NCBI RefSeq assembly: GCF_001402875.1
Contig: NZ_CP012946.1
Location: 124,001 to 188,000, forward strand
DNA from: Blastochloris viridis
GTDB taxonomy: Bacteria; Pseudomonadota; Alphaproteobacteria; Rhizobiales; Xanthobacteraceae
Reading direction: 5' to 3'
Length of the DNA stretch: 64,000 nt
The stretch's first letter is position 1; each line of letters starts with the position of its first letter. Below the pieces are notes generated by a model. The model was not told where the DNA came from, searched no databases, and saw only the letters and a program-made list of their open reading frames with translations. Positions 9,945 through 16,382 of this stretch are shown here, in pieces. Position numbers and translations under genes: made by a program.

Positions 9945-9969
9945 GGAACCAAGGTCGTGGGCGGACGTT
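9945..9969 (+). promoter_or_regulatory. EcfG-type promoter of the DUF883-like operon
   Basis: GGAAC-N16-CGTT, an exact consensus match, overlapping no gene and lying 47 bases before the ATG at 10017. Confidence 0.87.
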
Positions 9970-10016
9970 GCCCCGGCACAGTTCAGACGCCAATCCTCGA
10001 ACCGAAGGAGCCCAAG

Positions 10017-10328
10017 ATGGCATCTGTTTTTCCGGATGAATCCGAGCGCCAGGCCGCCCGCGCCCGCAACAAGGCGTCCGAGGCCGCGTCCGCCATTCAG
10101 GACGCGGCGAGCGAGACCGTCGAGAAGTACACCGACAAGGCCAAGCACACTGCAGAAGACGTTGCCAATCGCGCCCGCGACGCCGGCAACCAGATCAGCG
10201 AAAACGTGCACGAGGTCGCCGGCAATTTCCGCGAGGCCGTCGAGCGCTCGGTTGAGCGCCAGCCGATCACGACGGTGCTGCTGGCGATGGCCGCCGGCGT
10301 GCTGATTGGCGGCCTGCTGCGCCGCTGA
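10017..10328 (+). CDS. DUF883-like (YqjD/ElaB type) membrane-anchored stress protein
   Basis: A 103-residue protein with a charged, helix-forming body rich in Ala, Glu, Lys and Arg (about 10-80), predicted coiled coil, and one C-terminal hydrophobic helix ending GGLLRR. This is the architecture of YqjD/ElaB proteins, tail-anchored inner-membrane proteins that can bind ribosomes in stationary phase in E. coli; that role is not shown here. AAGGAG lies six bases before the ATG. It is the first gene of a two-gene unit with an EcfG promoter. Confidence 0.85.
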   Translation: MASVFPDESERQAARARNKASEAASAIQDAASETVEKYTDKAKHTAEDVANRARDAGNQISENVHEVAGNFREAVERSVERQPITTVLLAMAAGVLIGGLLRR

Positions 10329-10335
10329 GGTCACA

Positions 10336-10761
10336 ATGGCGTTCGGGCTGGTTCAATACGTCCGCTCGCGTGTGGCCGCGAACACGTCCCACCTCGCAGG
10401 AAAGGCCGTCGCTTATGCGATGGCCTTTCTCGCGCTGGTGTTCAGCGTGGCGGCGCTGTTCGTGTGGATCGCGCAGACCGAGAGTCTGGTGGTCGCGTGC
10501 CTGGTGTTCGCCGCGCTGTTCGGCGTTTCCGCGGTGGTGGCGGCGCTGGCCGCGTACGTCTATTCGCGGCGCGTCCAGGACCTTCAGCGCAACCGGCCCA
10601 GCGCCGTAGCGGCGCTGTTGGCGCTCGATCCGACGGTGGCGCGGCTCGGCGTGCGCGCCGCGCGGCTGCTGGGGCGTCACGCCCCGGTCGGCGCGGTTGC
10701 CGCTGCGGCGGCGATCGGCGTCATTCTGGTGCTCCTCAACACCCGCCGCCCCGAGCGCTGA
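10336..10761 (+). CDS. small integral membrane protein (phage-holin/DUF1469-like)
   Basis: A 141-residue protein starting seven bases after the DUF883-like gene, so co-transcribed from the same stress promoter. It has two long hydrophobic helices in the first half (about 25-80), a basic segment (SRRVQDLQRNR) and a third helix near the C terminus. Pairing with a YqjD-like gene is typical of the YqjD-YqjE arrangement, where the second protein is a DUF1469/holin-like membrane protein. The exact family call is tentative; no enzymatic motif is visible. Confidence 0.75.
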   Translation: MAFGLVQYVRSRVAANTSHLAGKAVAYAMAFLALVFSVAALFVWIAQTESLVVACLVFAALFGVSAVVAALAAYVYSRRVQDLQRNRPSAVAALLALDPTVARLGVRAARLLGRHAPVGAVAAAAAIGVILVLLNTRRPER

Positions 10762-11042
10762 GGCGGCGTCGCCACGGCACGCTGGCGCTCTGCCGCGATG
10801 ATGCCGCAACCTTCGGCAACACTACAGCTATCGTGATTCGCATCCTAACCGCATGTAACCGCTGCCGTATGGCGTCGCCTCGGCGGTTCCGTCACACCAG
10901 CCTTGGCGGATCGGCCGAGGGTCTGCGATTCGCCCGCCGCAGCTCGCGGTTCGCGCGAGCACCGGCTGGCCGGATTCGGCGCGGCGAGGCTGCCGTGCCA
11001 ATCCCGTCATAGGGTTTCCGGTGGATCGCAGGCGATCTACCG

Positions 11043-11068
11043 GGAACGGGTTCGCTGAACATCCCGTT
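11043..11068 (+). promoter_or_regulatory. EcfG-type promoter with no obvious adjacent gene
   Basis: GGAAC, 17 bases, CGTT: an allowed spacing of the stress consensus. The nearest plausible start codon on this strand is about 190-250 bases away. Confidence 0.6.
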
Positions 11069-11185
11069 CGAACGCCGGGCTTTCGGCGAGCGAAGCAATA
11101 CGGCTTTCCGGGCTCGATCAGCCGGCGGCCGCGTCACCTCGCTTCGCGGCGGCGTCGGCCGTCGATACCCCGGCCGTCGTCGGTT

Positions 11186-11230
11186 TCAGTCATCGTCGGT
11201 TCAATCGTCGTTGGTTCAATCGTCGTTGGT
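11186..11230. repeat. three-unit 15-base tandem repeat
   Basis: Unit TCAATCGTCGTTGGT occurs twice without mismatch (11201-11215, 11216-11230), preceded by a variant copy with three changes (11186-11200). It is clearly lower in GC than the flanks. Confidence 0.85.
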
Positions 11231-11316
11231 TTCGGTCGACGGTGACTTGGAGTCGATGACCGAGCGCGCGGCTGCGAAGTCCCTCCGTCTTCAACTGTTC
11301 GTCGAGGATGTCCGAT

Positions 11317-11583
11317 ATGAGTGCACGTTCCCGCCCCGCCCTCGAAGTGTCGATGGTGCGTGAAAGCATTCGTCAGATCGTAGACGCGCAGTCTGGCCCC
11401 GAGCTGGTGGGCGCCTCGCGGCTGGCGCGGGCGCTGAACAGCCATGCCGACGCGGGGTTCGACGATCTTCTGGTGCGCCATGCCCCCGATCTGGTCGAGG
11501 GCGCCGGCCAGCAGCCGGCTGCCGTCGGCCGATCGCGTGTGCGCCGCACCAATTCGGCCAAGGGCTATGGTGCCAAGGGCTGA
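11317..11583 (+). CDS. hypothetical protein, 88 residues
   Basis: Not recognised. It is supported by GC-rich third positions, GAGG nine bases before the ATG, and placement within the stress island. An in-frame ATG at 11308 would abut the GAGG and is less likely. The product is soluble, Arg/Ala-rich, with predicted helices (ESIRQIVDAQSG, GASRLARALN) and a basic tail ending KGYGAKG. No membrane helix or metal motif is seen. It may be transcribed from the EcfG-type promoter 250 bases upstream. Confidence 0.5.
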   Translation: MSARSRPALEVSMVRESIRQIVDAQSGPELVGASRLARALNSHADAGFDDLLVRHAPDLVEGAGQQPAAVGRSRVRRTNSAKGYGAKG

Positions 11584-12083
11584 CGCACGCTCCGCAAAAG
11601 CGGGTGCGGGCTTCGCGGACGAAATCAGATCCAACCAACGCTCCGCTGCGGCGCCAACCGCGATGACGCCGCGCCGGCCGAGGGATTGCGCAGCCCGCTG
11701 CCAACGGCTGCCGCCGGACGTCGGTCATGGACCGGCGCCCGGCGTTGTGCGTGCGGCGGCGGAGCCATGCTTTCGCGGCAGTCGCCGGTTTCGCGCGGCA
11801 CGAAACACAAGGTGACCGCAACGCCGACCGATGCGGCGGTCGGCTCAATGCGCGCGGGCGGAAAACCGGTGTCGAAAAAGCACTCTCGCCCGCAATTCGG
11901 CTCCTGGCTCGGGCTGCAATCGTCCGCAGCCGTGTTGCCAGAATTCCGTATTTCGAGGTGGCCCTGCCAAAACGCTGACGCCGCGGCGGTCTCCTTCCGG
12001 AGTCCGTCGCGGCGGGCAGATTGTCTGTGCTCGGTGTTTGCTCGGGGTCGCCGCACCTGCGGCGGTCCATTCCCGGCCGGCGA
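11584..12083. other. 500-base region without a clear gene
   Basis: Less GC-rich than its surroundings, with open frames on both strands but none with convincing codon use, ribosome site or recognisable protein. It starts with a dispersed repeat copy (11591-11619). It may be decayed sequence. Confidence 0.45.
11591..11619. repeat. dispersed imperfect palindrome, copy 1
   Basis: TCCGCAAAAGCGGG followed by a GGCTTCGCGGA arm. It closely matches a second element at 56703-56733 and can fold on itself (CCGC...GCGG). Short elements of this general look are common in Hyphomicrobiales intergenic DNA. Confidence 0.6.
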
Positions 12084-12341
12084 CTACGAGTGAGCGGCTG
12101 CGCGCTTGCGGCCGCCTTTGCGCCCGGCGTCGGAGGCCAGTTCTCGGTCCTGCGAGAACGAGCGGTTGGCAGGATCGACGCTGCGTCCACCTTTCTGGCC
12201 GGCCGACGTCGCCAAGGAGCGATCCTTGGCAAACACGCGCTTCTCCGGCGGAACGCTCTGCCCGCCCTTGCGCGCGATGGCACGCCGAGTCTGGGCGTCC
12301 ATTGCCGCAAAGCCGCGCTTGGCTTTGGCGATCGCTTCCAT
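12084..12341 (-). CDS. KGG-repeat general stress protein (con-10/YciG-like)
   Basis: An 85-residue, strongly basic and hydrophilic protein. It carries repeated (R/Q)KGG cores (RKGGQSV, QKGGRSVD, RKGGRKR) alternating with RxFAKDRSLA / RSFSQDRELA segments. This is the con-10/GsiB/YciG stress family, small disordered proteins that accumulate in stationary phase or desiccation; the biochemical role is unproven. The ATG at 12341 is preceded by AAGGAG at a nine-base distance. An exact EcfG promoter lies 36 bases upstream, so this is a confident local target of the stress sigma factor. Confidence 0.9.
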   Translation of the reverse strand: MEAIAKAKRGFAAMDAQTRRAIARKGGQSVPPEKRVFAKDRSLATSAGQKGGRSVDPANRSFSQDRELASDAGRKGGRKRAAAHS

Positions 12342-12712
12342 TCCCACGCACTCCTTATGGTCGTTGTCGGGAGAAGAACGCGAACGGCGTCGTCGTGGTT
12401 CCGTTGGCGGTACGCGATTGACTGCGACGTTTGCGGCGATGCTCGATATGCCGCACCTCGCGAGCGCGCGCCGGGTGAGGCCCGCCGCGCGCTCGGGACC
12501 TGATGCGGCATGAGGGAACGAGCGTCCGCCGATTGGACCAGGCGGTCGCGCATAGCCGTTGGGGTTGCGCAGTCGCGTTGGCAAACCGGCATCGACGATT
12601 ACGAAGAATGCCCTGGGTCGCGATTGCCGAAAGGCCCCCGCCGCGCGGCTTCGGTGACACCGGAACTCGCGGCGAGGACATCACGGACTTCAGGCCGCAG
12701 CCCGACGTCGGA
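12342..12712. other. region between the KGG-repeat and DUF1328 genes
   Basis: 371 bases. The KGG promoter occupies the left end (12377-12402). The remainder shows no supported gene on either strand and no clear terminator. Confidence 0.45.
12377..12402 (-). promoter_or_regulatory. EcfG-type promoter of the KGG-repeat gene
   Basis: Read on the minus strand: GGAAC, 17-base spacer, CGTT. It ends 35 bases before the start codon, which gives a leader of roughly 30 bases. Confidence 0.85.
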
Positions 12713-12901
12713 TCACAACGTGCTGCGCCCTCCTCGCAGCAGGTTGGCGACGAACAGCACCAAGGCGAATACCAGCGCGATCCAGAACAGCGTTGTCGCG
12801 AAGCTGGTCGCCGTGCCGGCCAGGCCACCGAATCCGAATACCGCTGCCACCAGCGCGACGATTAACAAGATGACGGCCCAGTTGATCAAATTGCCGATCA
12901 T
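12713..12901 (-). CDS. DUF1328 (YtjA family) small membrane protein
   Basis: A 62-residue protein consisting almost wholly of two hydrophobic helices joined by a Gly/Thr turn (FGFGGLAGTATSFA), ending NLLRGGRSTL. This matches the DUF1328/YtjA family of short inner-membrane proteins often induced by stress; no molecular function is known. GGAGG precedes the ATG by about six bases. An exact EcfG promoter lies just upstream. Confidence 0.9.
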   Translation of the reverse strand: MIGNLINWAVILLIVALVAAVFGFGGLAGTATSFATTLFWIALVFALVLFVANLLRGGRSTL

Positions 12902-13288
12902 GACTTGCCTCCATTGGGTCGATGTGTGCGATCTACCAACGTGAGGCGGTGCAACCTGTTCCCTGGCGCGCACCCGAGCCGCTGCAACATTTGCAGCTTC
13001 GGCGGGTTTCGATAAGCCGGCAAACCGACTGGCGACGTCGGGTTCCCAGGCTCGTTACCCGCCGGGCCGCTGGGCGGCACCACCCAGCGATTGCCGGACA
13101 CTGTTGGGAGGTCAGCGCGCGCCACGCCTGAAGCCGCAACCGGCCGCAGCGCGTCCCCGCGTCTCAAACGTCGTGAGAAGACGCAATGGGGGAGGGTACC
13201 CCAAGCGAATGCGCAGGCCGGTTGCGGCATCCGGCCCGCGCAACACTGTTGTTATGGTCGGAGGCCCGAGAGGGCGCCCGCAACGTCG
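12902..13288. other. region between DUF1328 gene and ecfG
   Basis: 387 bases that hold the DUF1328 promoter (12938-12962) and the 3' flank of ecfG. No further gene is supported. No strong terminator for the nepR-ecfG transcript was recognised. Confidence 0.5.
12938..12962 (-). promoter_or_regulatory. EcfG-type promoter of the DUF1328 gene
   Basis: On the minus strand GGAAC-N16-CGTT, an exact consensus match, ending 36 bases before the ATG at 12901. Confidence 0.87.
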
Positions 13289-13834
13289 TCAGCCGGTCGC
13301 CTGCAGCGCGGCACGGGTCTTGTCGTCCGGTCCGATGTCGTCGACGCTCTCGACCGCAAGCATCTGCGACAGCCGCGTGCGCGCGCGGTTGACGCGGCTC
13401 TTGATGGTGCCGACCGCGCATTGGCAGATCTCGGCCGCCTCTTCGTAGGAGAAGCCGGAGGCGCCGACCAGCAGCAGCACTTCGCGCTGGTCCGGCGGCA
13501 GGCGGGTGAGCGCAGCCTTGAAGTCCTCAAGGTCGAGCCGCGCACCCTGTTCTGGCTGGGTCGACAGGCGGGCGGCGTAGACGCCGTCGGCGTCCTCGAC
13601 CTCGCGTCGGCGCTTGCGATATTCGGAATGGAACAGGTTGCGCAAGATGGTGAACAGCCAGGCGTTCAGATTGGTGCCGGGCTGGAAGCTGTCGATGTGC
13701 GAGAGCGCCCGCAGCAGTGTCTCCTGCACAAGATCGTCCGCCCGATCGACGTTTCCGGACAGCGAAATGGCGAATGCGCGCAAGCTCGGCACCGCGGCAA
13801 GAAGGGCGTCTCGCATGGACGGTTCAATCATCAT
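13289..13834 (-). CDS. ecfG: general stress response ECF sigma factor EcfG
   Basis: A 181-residue sigma-70 family ECF factor. Region 2 spans about 15-78 (DDLVQETLLRALSHIDSFQPGTN, then AWLFTILRNLFHSEYRKRRRE). Region 4 spans about 108-165 (LPPDQREVLLLVGASGFSYEEAA, then GTIKSRVNRARTRL). The phrase SFQPGTNLNAWLFTILRN and the 11-base overlap with nepR upstream identify the EcfG (ECF15) group, which directs RNA polymerase to GGAAC-N16/17-CGTT promoters during general stress. NepR binds it in unstressed cells. Many such promoters lie within 6 kb. Confidence 0.96.
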   Translation of the reverse strand: MMIEPSMRDALLAAVPSLRAFAISLSGNVDRADDLVQETLLRALSHIDSFQPGTNLNAWLFTILRNLFHSEYRKRRREVEDADGVYAARLSTQPEQGARLDLEDFKAALTRLPPDQREVLLLVGASGFSYEEAAEICQCAVGTIKSRVNRARTRLSQMLAVESVDDIGPDDKTRAALQATG

Positions 13835-14039
13835 CCATCGTATCCTTCTCGGTTTTGTCGAGATCTTTCAGGAGTTCGACGAACCGCACCGGCACCGGCT
13901 GCTGGAGAAGCTCGTCGTACATCGCCCGCAATTGCTCCCCGATGCGGGCCTGCGCATCCCGGTCGAGCCGAGGAAGCGCGGCCGACGCATCCATCGGATC
14001 GGCCTCCGTCTCAAGCCCCCGCGCCCTATATTGTGTCAT
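13824..14039 (-). CDS. nepR: anti-sigma factor NepR
   Basis: A 71-residue protein with the NepR core of two helices around RIGEQLRAMYDELLQQPVP and RFVELLKDLD. It binds EcfG and is released when phosphorylated PhyR captures it by molecular mimicry. The tail (KTEKDTMDDD) overlaps the ecfG start by 11 bases, implying translational coupling and balanced sigma/anti-sigma synthesis. The promoter region upstream carries a near-consensus EcfG element, so the pair is probably autoregulated. Confidence 0.95.
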   Translation of the reverse strand: MTQYRARGLETEADPMDASAALPRLDRDAQARIGEQLRAMYDELLQQPVPVRFVELLKDLDKTEKDTMDDD

Positions 14040-14105
14040 TGATTGACCCTCTTGACCCTGCCCCCGATCCCCGCCCGCGGGGCTGCGATGCCGCGTCTTC
14101 CCTCT

Positions 14106-14130
14106 AACTTCCCGGGCGAAGTTCGGTTCC
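14106..14130 (-). promoter_or_regulatory. EcfG-type promoter of nepR-ecfG
   Basis: On the minus strand GGAAC-N16-AGTT, one mismatch from the CGTT -10 consensus. It reads toward nepR and is separated from the phyR promoter by only six bases between the two GGAAC elements. Confidence 0.75.
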
Positions 14131-14136
14131 CGGTGG

Positions 14137-14161
14137 GGAACAAATTTGATGGGGCTGCGTT
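14137..14161 (+). promoter_or_regulatory. EcfG-type promoter of phyR
   Basis: GGAAC-N16-CGTT, an exact consensus match, ending 53 bases before the phyR ATG. It gives positive feedback on the anti-anti-sigma regulator. Confidence 0.87.
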
Positions 14162-14214
14162 TGCAGGTGAAGCTGGGGCGGAGCGATTGCGCCCGAAGGT
14201 TGGAGGTGACTGTT

Positions 14215-15012
14215 ATGACGACAGCCGAACTCGTGGCGCTGAACCTTCCTTATCTTCGCCGGTACGCACGTGCCGTTACGGGAGATCAGGCGGGCGGCGA
14301 CGCCTATGTGATCGCGACGCTCGAAGCGATGCTGGCGAACGTCCCGGCCACGACCAAGCCCTCGGACAACAAGATCGAGCTGTTCCGGATTTTCTCGAAG
14401 ATCTGGAATTCGCTGTCGGTCAATCATGCCGATGACAGCACACCGTCCTCGCCCAGCGAGGCGCGGCTGAAGCAGCTGACGCCGCTGCCGCGCCAGGCGT
14501 TCCTGCTGGTCAGCCTGGAGAATTTCAGCGAGGACGAAGGCGCCCGCATCCTCGGCGTCGACCGCGCCACCTTCCGCAACCTGCTCGACGTCGCCGGCCG
14601 CGAACTCGCCGAGGACATCGCCACCGACGTTCTGATCATCGAGGATGAGCCGCTGATCGCGCTCGACTTCGAGGCGCTGGTGGAATCGCTCGGACACCGC
14701 GTGCTCGGCGTCGCCCGCACCCGCGACGAGGCGATCAAGCTGGCGGCCGAGCGCCGGCCCGGCCTGATCGTCGCCGATATCCAGCTCGCCGACGGCAGCT
14801 CCGGGCTCGACGCCGTCAACGAGCTCCTGACCATGTTCGAGGTGCCGGTGGTGTTCATCACCGCCTATCCCGAACGTTTCCTCACCGGCGAGCGGCCGGA
14901 GCCGGCCTTCCTGATCGCCAAGCCGTTCCGGCCCAACCACGCCGCCGCCGTGATCAGTCAGGCGCTGTTTTTCGAACGCAACGCCCGGCCGCGCCGCCGC
15001 GCGGTGGCCTGA
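14215..15012 (+). CDS. phyR: general stress response regulator PhyR
   Basis: A 265-residue anti-anti-sigma response regulator. The N-terminal half (about 1-135) mimics an ECF sigma factor: a region-2-like part with DAYVIATLEAML, then a region-4-like part LTPLPRQAFLLVSLENFSEDEGARILG. The C-terminal half is a receiver domain with the acidic pair IIEDEP, phosphorylatable Asp188 in VADIQLAD, VFITAY and Lys in IAKPF. When phosphorylated it binds NepR and frees EcfG. GGAGGTGA lies five bases before ATG 14215. It is divergent from nepR-ecfG. No HWE/HisKA2 stress kinase gene is present in the window, so the kinase must lie elsewhere. Confidence 0.97.
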   Translation: MTTAELVALNLPYLRRYARAVTGDQAGGDAYVIATLEAMLANVPATTKPSDNKIELFRIFSKIWNSLSVNHADDSTPSSPSEARLKQLTPLPRQAFLLVSLENFSEDEGARILGVDRATFRNLLDVAGRELAEDIATDVLIIEDEPLIALDFEALVESLGHRVLGVARTRDEAIKLAAERRPGLIVADIQLADGSSGLDAVNELLTMFEVPVVFITAYPERFLTGERPEPAFLIAKPFRPNHAAAVISQALFFERNARPRRRAVA

Positions 15013-15130
15013 CCGTCGGCTCCCCGATCGGTTTTGGTCGCGCAAGCTTGGCCCGAGAAAGCTTGGGGTAGGCCCCTTTGGGCCGCGCAAGCTTGGCCGG
15101 CCGGGACGATCTTGCGATGGTCGCCAACGA

Positions 15131-15162
15131 GAAGAGGCCGCTGGCGTTCCGGCGGCCTCTTC
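15131..15162 (+). terminator. hairpin downstream of phyR
   Basis: An 11-base-pair stem (GAAGAGGCCGC / GCGGCCTCTTC) with a 10-base loop and no long T tract. It lies about 120 bases after phyR. Two copies of CGCGCAAGCTTGGCC occur between phyR and this hairpin. Confidence 0.55.
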
Positions 15163-15230
15163 GGTCTCAAGGCATGCCAAGGCGGTCAGTGGCCGCCGCC
15201 GCCCGGCCGGGCGGCAGAGCGGGCTCAGGG

Positions 15231-15605
15231 TCAATCCCGCCGCGCCAGCGCCGCCAGCAGGCCGAGTCCGGCCGCGACCAGCACGACCTTGCCGATCGGC
15301 CGGTGGCGGGCGCTCTGGGCCGCCTGGGCGCCGAGCCGGACCAGATCCTCGGCAATCGCGCGGGTTGAAGCGCCGACTCGGTCGGCGGCGCCGGACCAGC
15401 GCTCGGCCCGGGGTCGGGATCCGAACAGGTTGGGTCCGAGGCTCGACCAGGCCGAGCGCGCCTGCGACCAGACGCCGGGGCGGGACCCGGCGCCGGGGAG
15501 CCAGTCCGACCACGACGGCGTGCCGCGGATCATGCGGTCGAGGCGGGCCTCGGTGCGCTCCAGGCGCCGGCCGATCGAGCCGACGGGTTTCAGCGAATCA
15601 AACAT
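15231..15605 (-). CDS. hypothetical protein with C-terminal membrane helix
   Basis: Not recognised as a named family. The 124-residue product has an Arg-rich helical N terminus (GRRLERTEARLDRMIRG), a Ser/Trp-rich middle, and a C-terminal hydrophobic helix (GKVVLVAAGLGLLAAL) followed by ARRD, so it is probably tail-anchored like DUF883 proteins. An in-frame GTG at 15614 is an alternative start; neither start has a strong ribosome site. It begins 31 bases after csbD on the same strand and probably shares its EcfG promoter. Confidence 0.65.
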   Translation of the reverse strand: MFDSLKPVGSIGRRLERTEARLDRMIRGTPSWSDWLPGAGSRPGVWSQARSAWSSLGPNLFGSRPRAERWSGAADRVGASTRAIAEDLVRLGAQAAQSARHRPIGKVVLVAAGLGLLAALARRD

Positions 15606-15636
15606 ATCTGTCACTGCCGATGACTGTTGTTTGCGG

Positions 15637-15837
15637 TCACGATAGCGTATCCGTCCAGGAGTCGACCTGACGTTCGGCCTCATCACGCGCCAGGCCGTAG
15701 CGGGCCTGCAGACGGCCGATCAGTTCGACGCGTTTGCCTTCGATCCGGTCGAGGTCGTCATCGGTAAGGTCACCCCACTTCTGCTGGATTTGGCCGCGTA
15801 ACATCTTCCAGTTGCCTTCGATGCGGTCCCAATTCAT
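15637..15837 (-). CDS. CsbD family stress protein
   Basis: A 66-residue hydrophilic protein of the CsbD family. It opens with the typical MNWDRIEGNWKMLRGQIQQ, then KWGDLTDDDLDRIEGKR and LIGRLQARYG. CsbD-like proteins are among the most strongly induced genes of bacterial general stress responses, but their molecular function is unknown. An exact EcfG promoter lies 47 bases upstream of the ATG. It is first in a likely two-gene unit with the membrane-anchored protein downstream. Confidence 0.93.
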   Translation of the reverse strand: MNWDRIEGNWKMLRGQIQQKWGDLTDDDLDRIEGKRVELIGRLQARYGLARDEAERQVDSWTDTLS

Positions 15838-16221
15838 CGTGATCTCCACATGGTTGGGCCGAGCCGTTCGGCCACCTGCCTCCAACGCCGGCCTGGGCGC
15901 GAGGTTCCGGATCGCGGTGCCGGCTCGGTGACCGCGGCAGGCCTCGACCGCGCCAACGCCGGCGGGCCGCTCGAAATGGAGCTGGAACGGACCGGGCGGC
16001 TGAGCCCGCCGGCCTTGGCCGAGGTCTCCGGCACCGGTGCAGATAGATCACCAGGTTCCGCCGAATTGGCTGCTGAGTTGTTGAAGGTGAAGGTGCGTTT
16101 TGGCAGCCGGAACCCGCTCGAACTGTGGTGCGAGTGCTTCCCCGCTGTTTCGCCCGCGCAGCACAAAACCATCGCCGCCCGTTGCGTGACTTCGAAATCT
16201 TAAGTTTGTCAGGAGGATGGG
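15838..16221. other. region between csbD and tRNA-Thr
   Basis: 384 bases containing the csbD promoter at the left end (15884-15908). The rest shows no supported gene. The right end flanks the 3' side of the tRNA gene, where a terminator would be expected but no clear hairpin with a T tract was seen. Confidence 0.45.
15884..15908 (-). promoter_or_regulatory. EcfG-type promoter of csbD
   Basis: On the minus strand GGAAC-N16-CGTT, an exact consensus match, ending 46 bases before the csbD start codon. Confidence 0.87.
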
Positions 16222-16297
16222 TGGTGCCGCGGAAGGGATTCGAACCCCTGACCCCCTCATTACGAATGAGGTGCTCTACCAGCTGAGCTACCGCGGC
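16222..16297 (-). tRNA. tRNA-Thr (anticodon CGU)
   Basis: The minus strand folds as a full cloverleaf: acceptor arms GCCGCGG and CCGCGGC, D arm GCTCAGCTGGTAGAGC, anticodon stem CCTCA/TGAGG around loop TTCGTAA (anticodon CGT, reading ACG), T loop TTCGAAT, discriminator A and encoded CCA at the 3' end. The 76 bases include the CCA. Confidence 0.95.
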
Positions 16298-16382
16298 GAC
16301 GGTGTCCGCTTAAACGAACCGCCCCGCTTTTTCAAGCGAGGCGGTGCCAGCCGGTCAAACTGTTTCCTCGGCGGTGGCCGAT

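Larger units (their letters stand above)
10762..11316. other. 555-base region without a clear gene
   Basis: The codon pattern is poor in all frames. It contains a consensus EcfG-type promoter (11043-11068) and a 15-base tandem repeat (11186-11230). A possible 35-codon ORF starts at ATG 11256 behind GGAG but has no recognisable product. The region could be the leader of the ORF at 11317 or a small RNA gene. Confidence 0.5.

Noticed and set aside
11256..11363. 35-codon ORF MTERAAAKSLRLQLF...
   Set aside because: A GGAG lies close to the ATG, but the ORF overlaps the better ORF at 11317 in another frame and has no homology clue; mentioned only as a possibility.
11291..12592. 433-codon minus-strand ORF across the stress island
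   Set aside because: Arg/Ser/Pro-rich product with no domain, overlapping the KGG-repeat gene in another frame.
15039..15098. Start of a CRISPR or tandem array from CGCGCAAGCTTGGCC copies
   Set aside because: Only two full copies and one partial AAGCTTGG, with unequal spacing and no cas genes; noted as a minor duplication.
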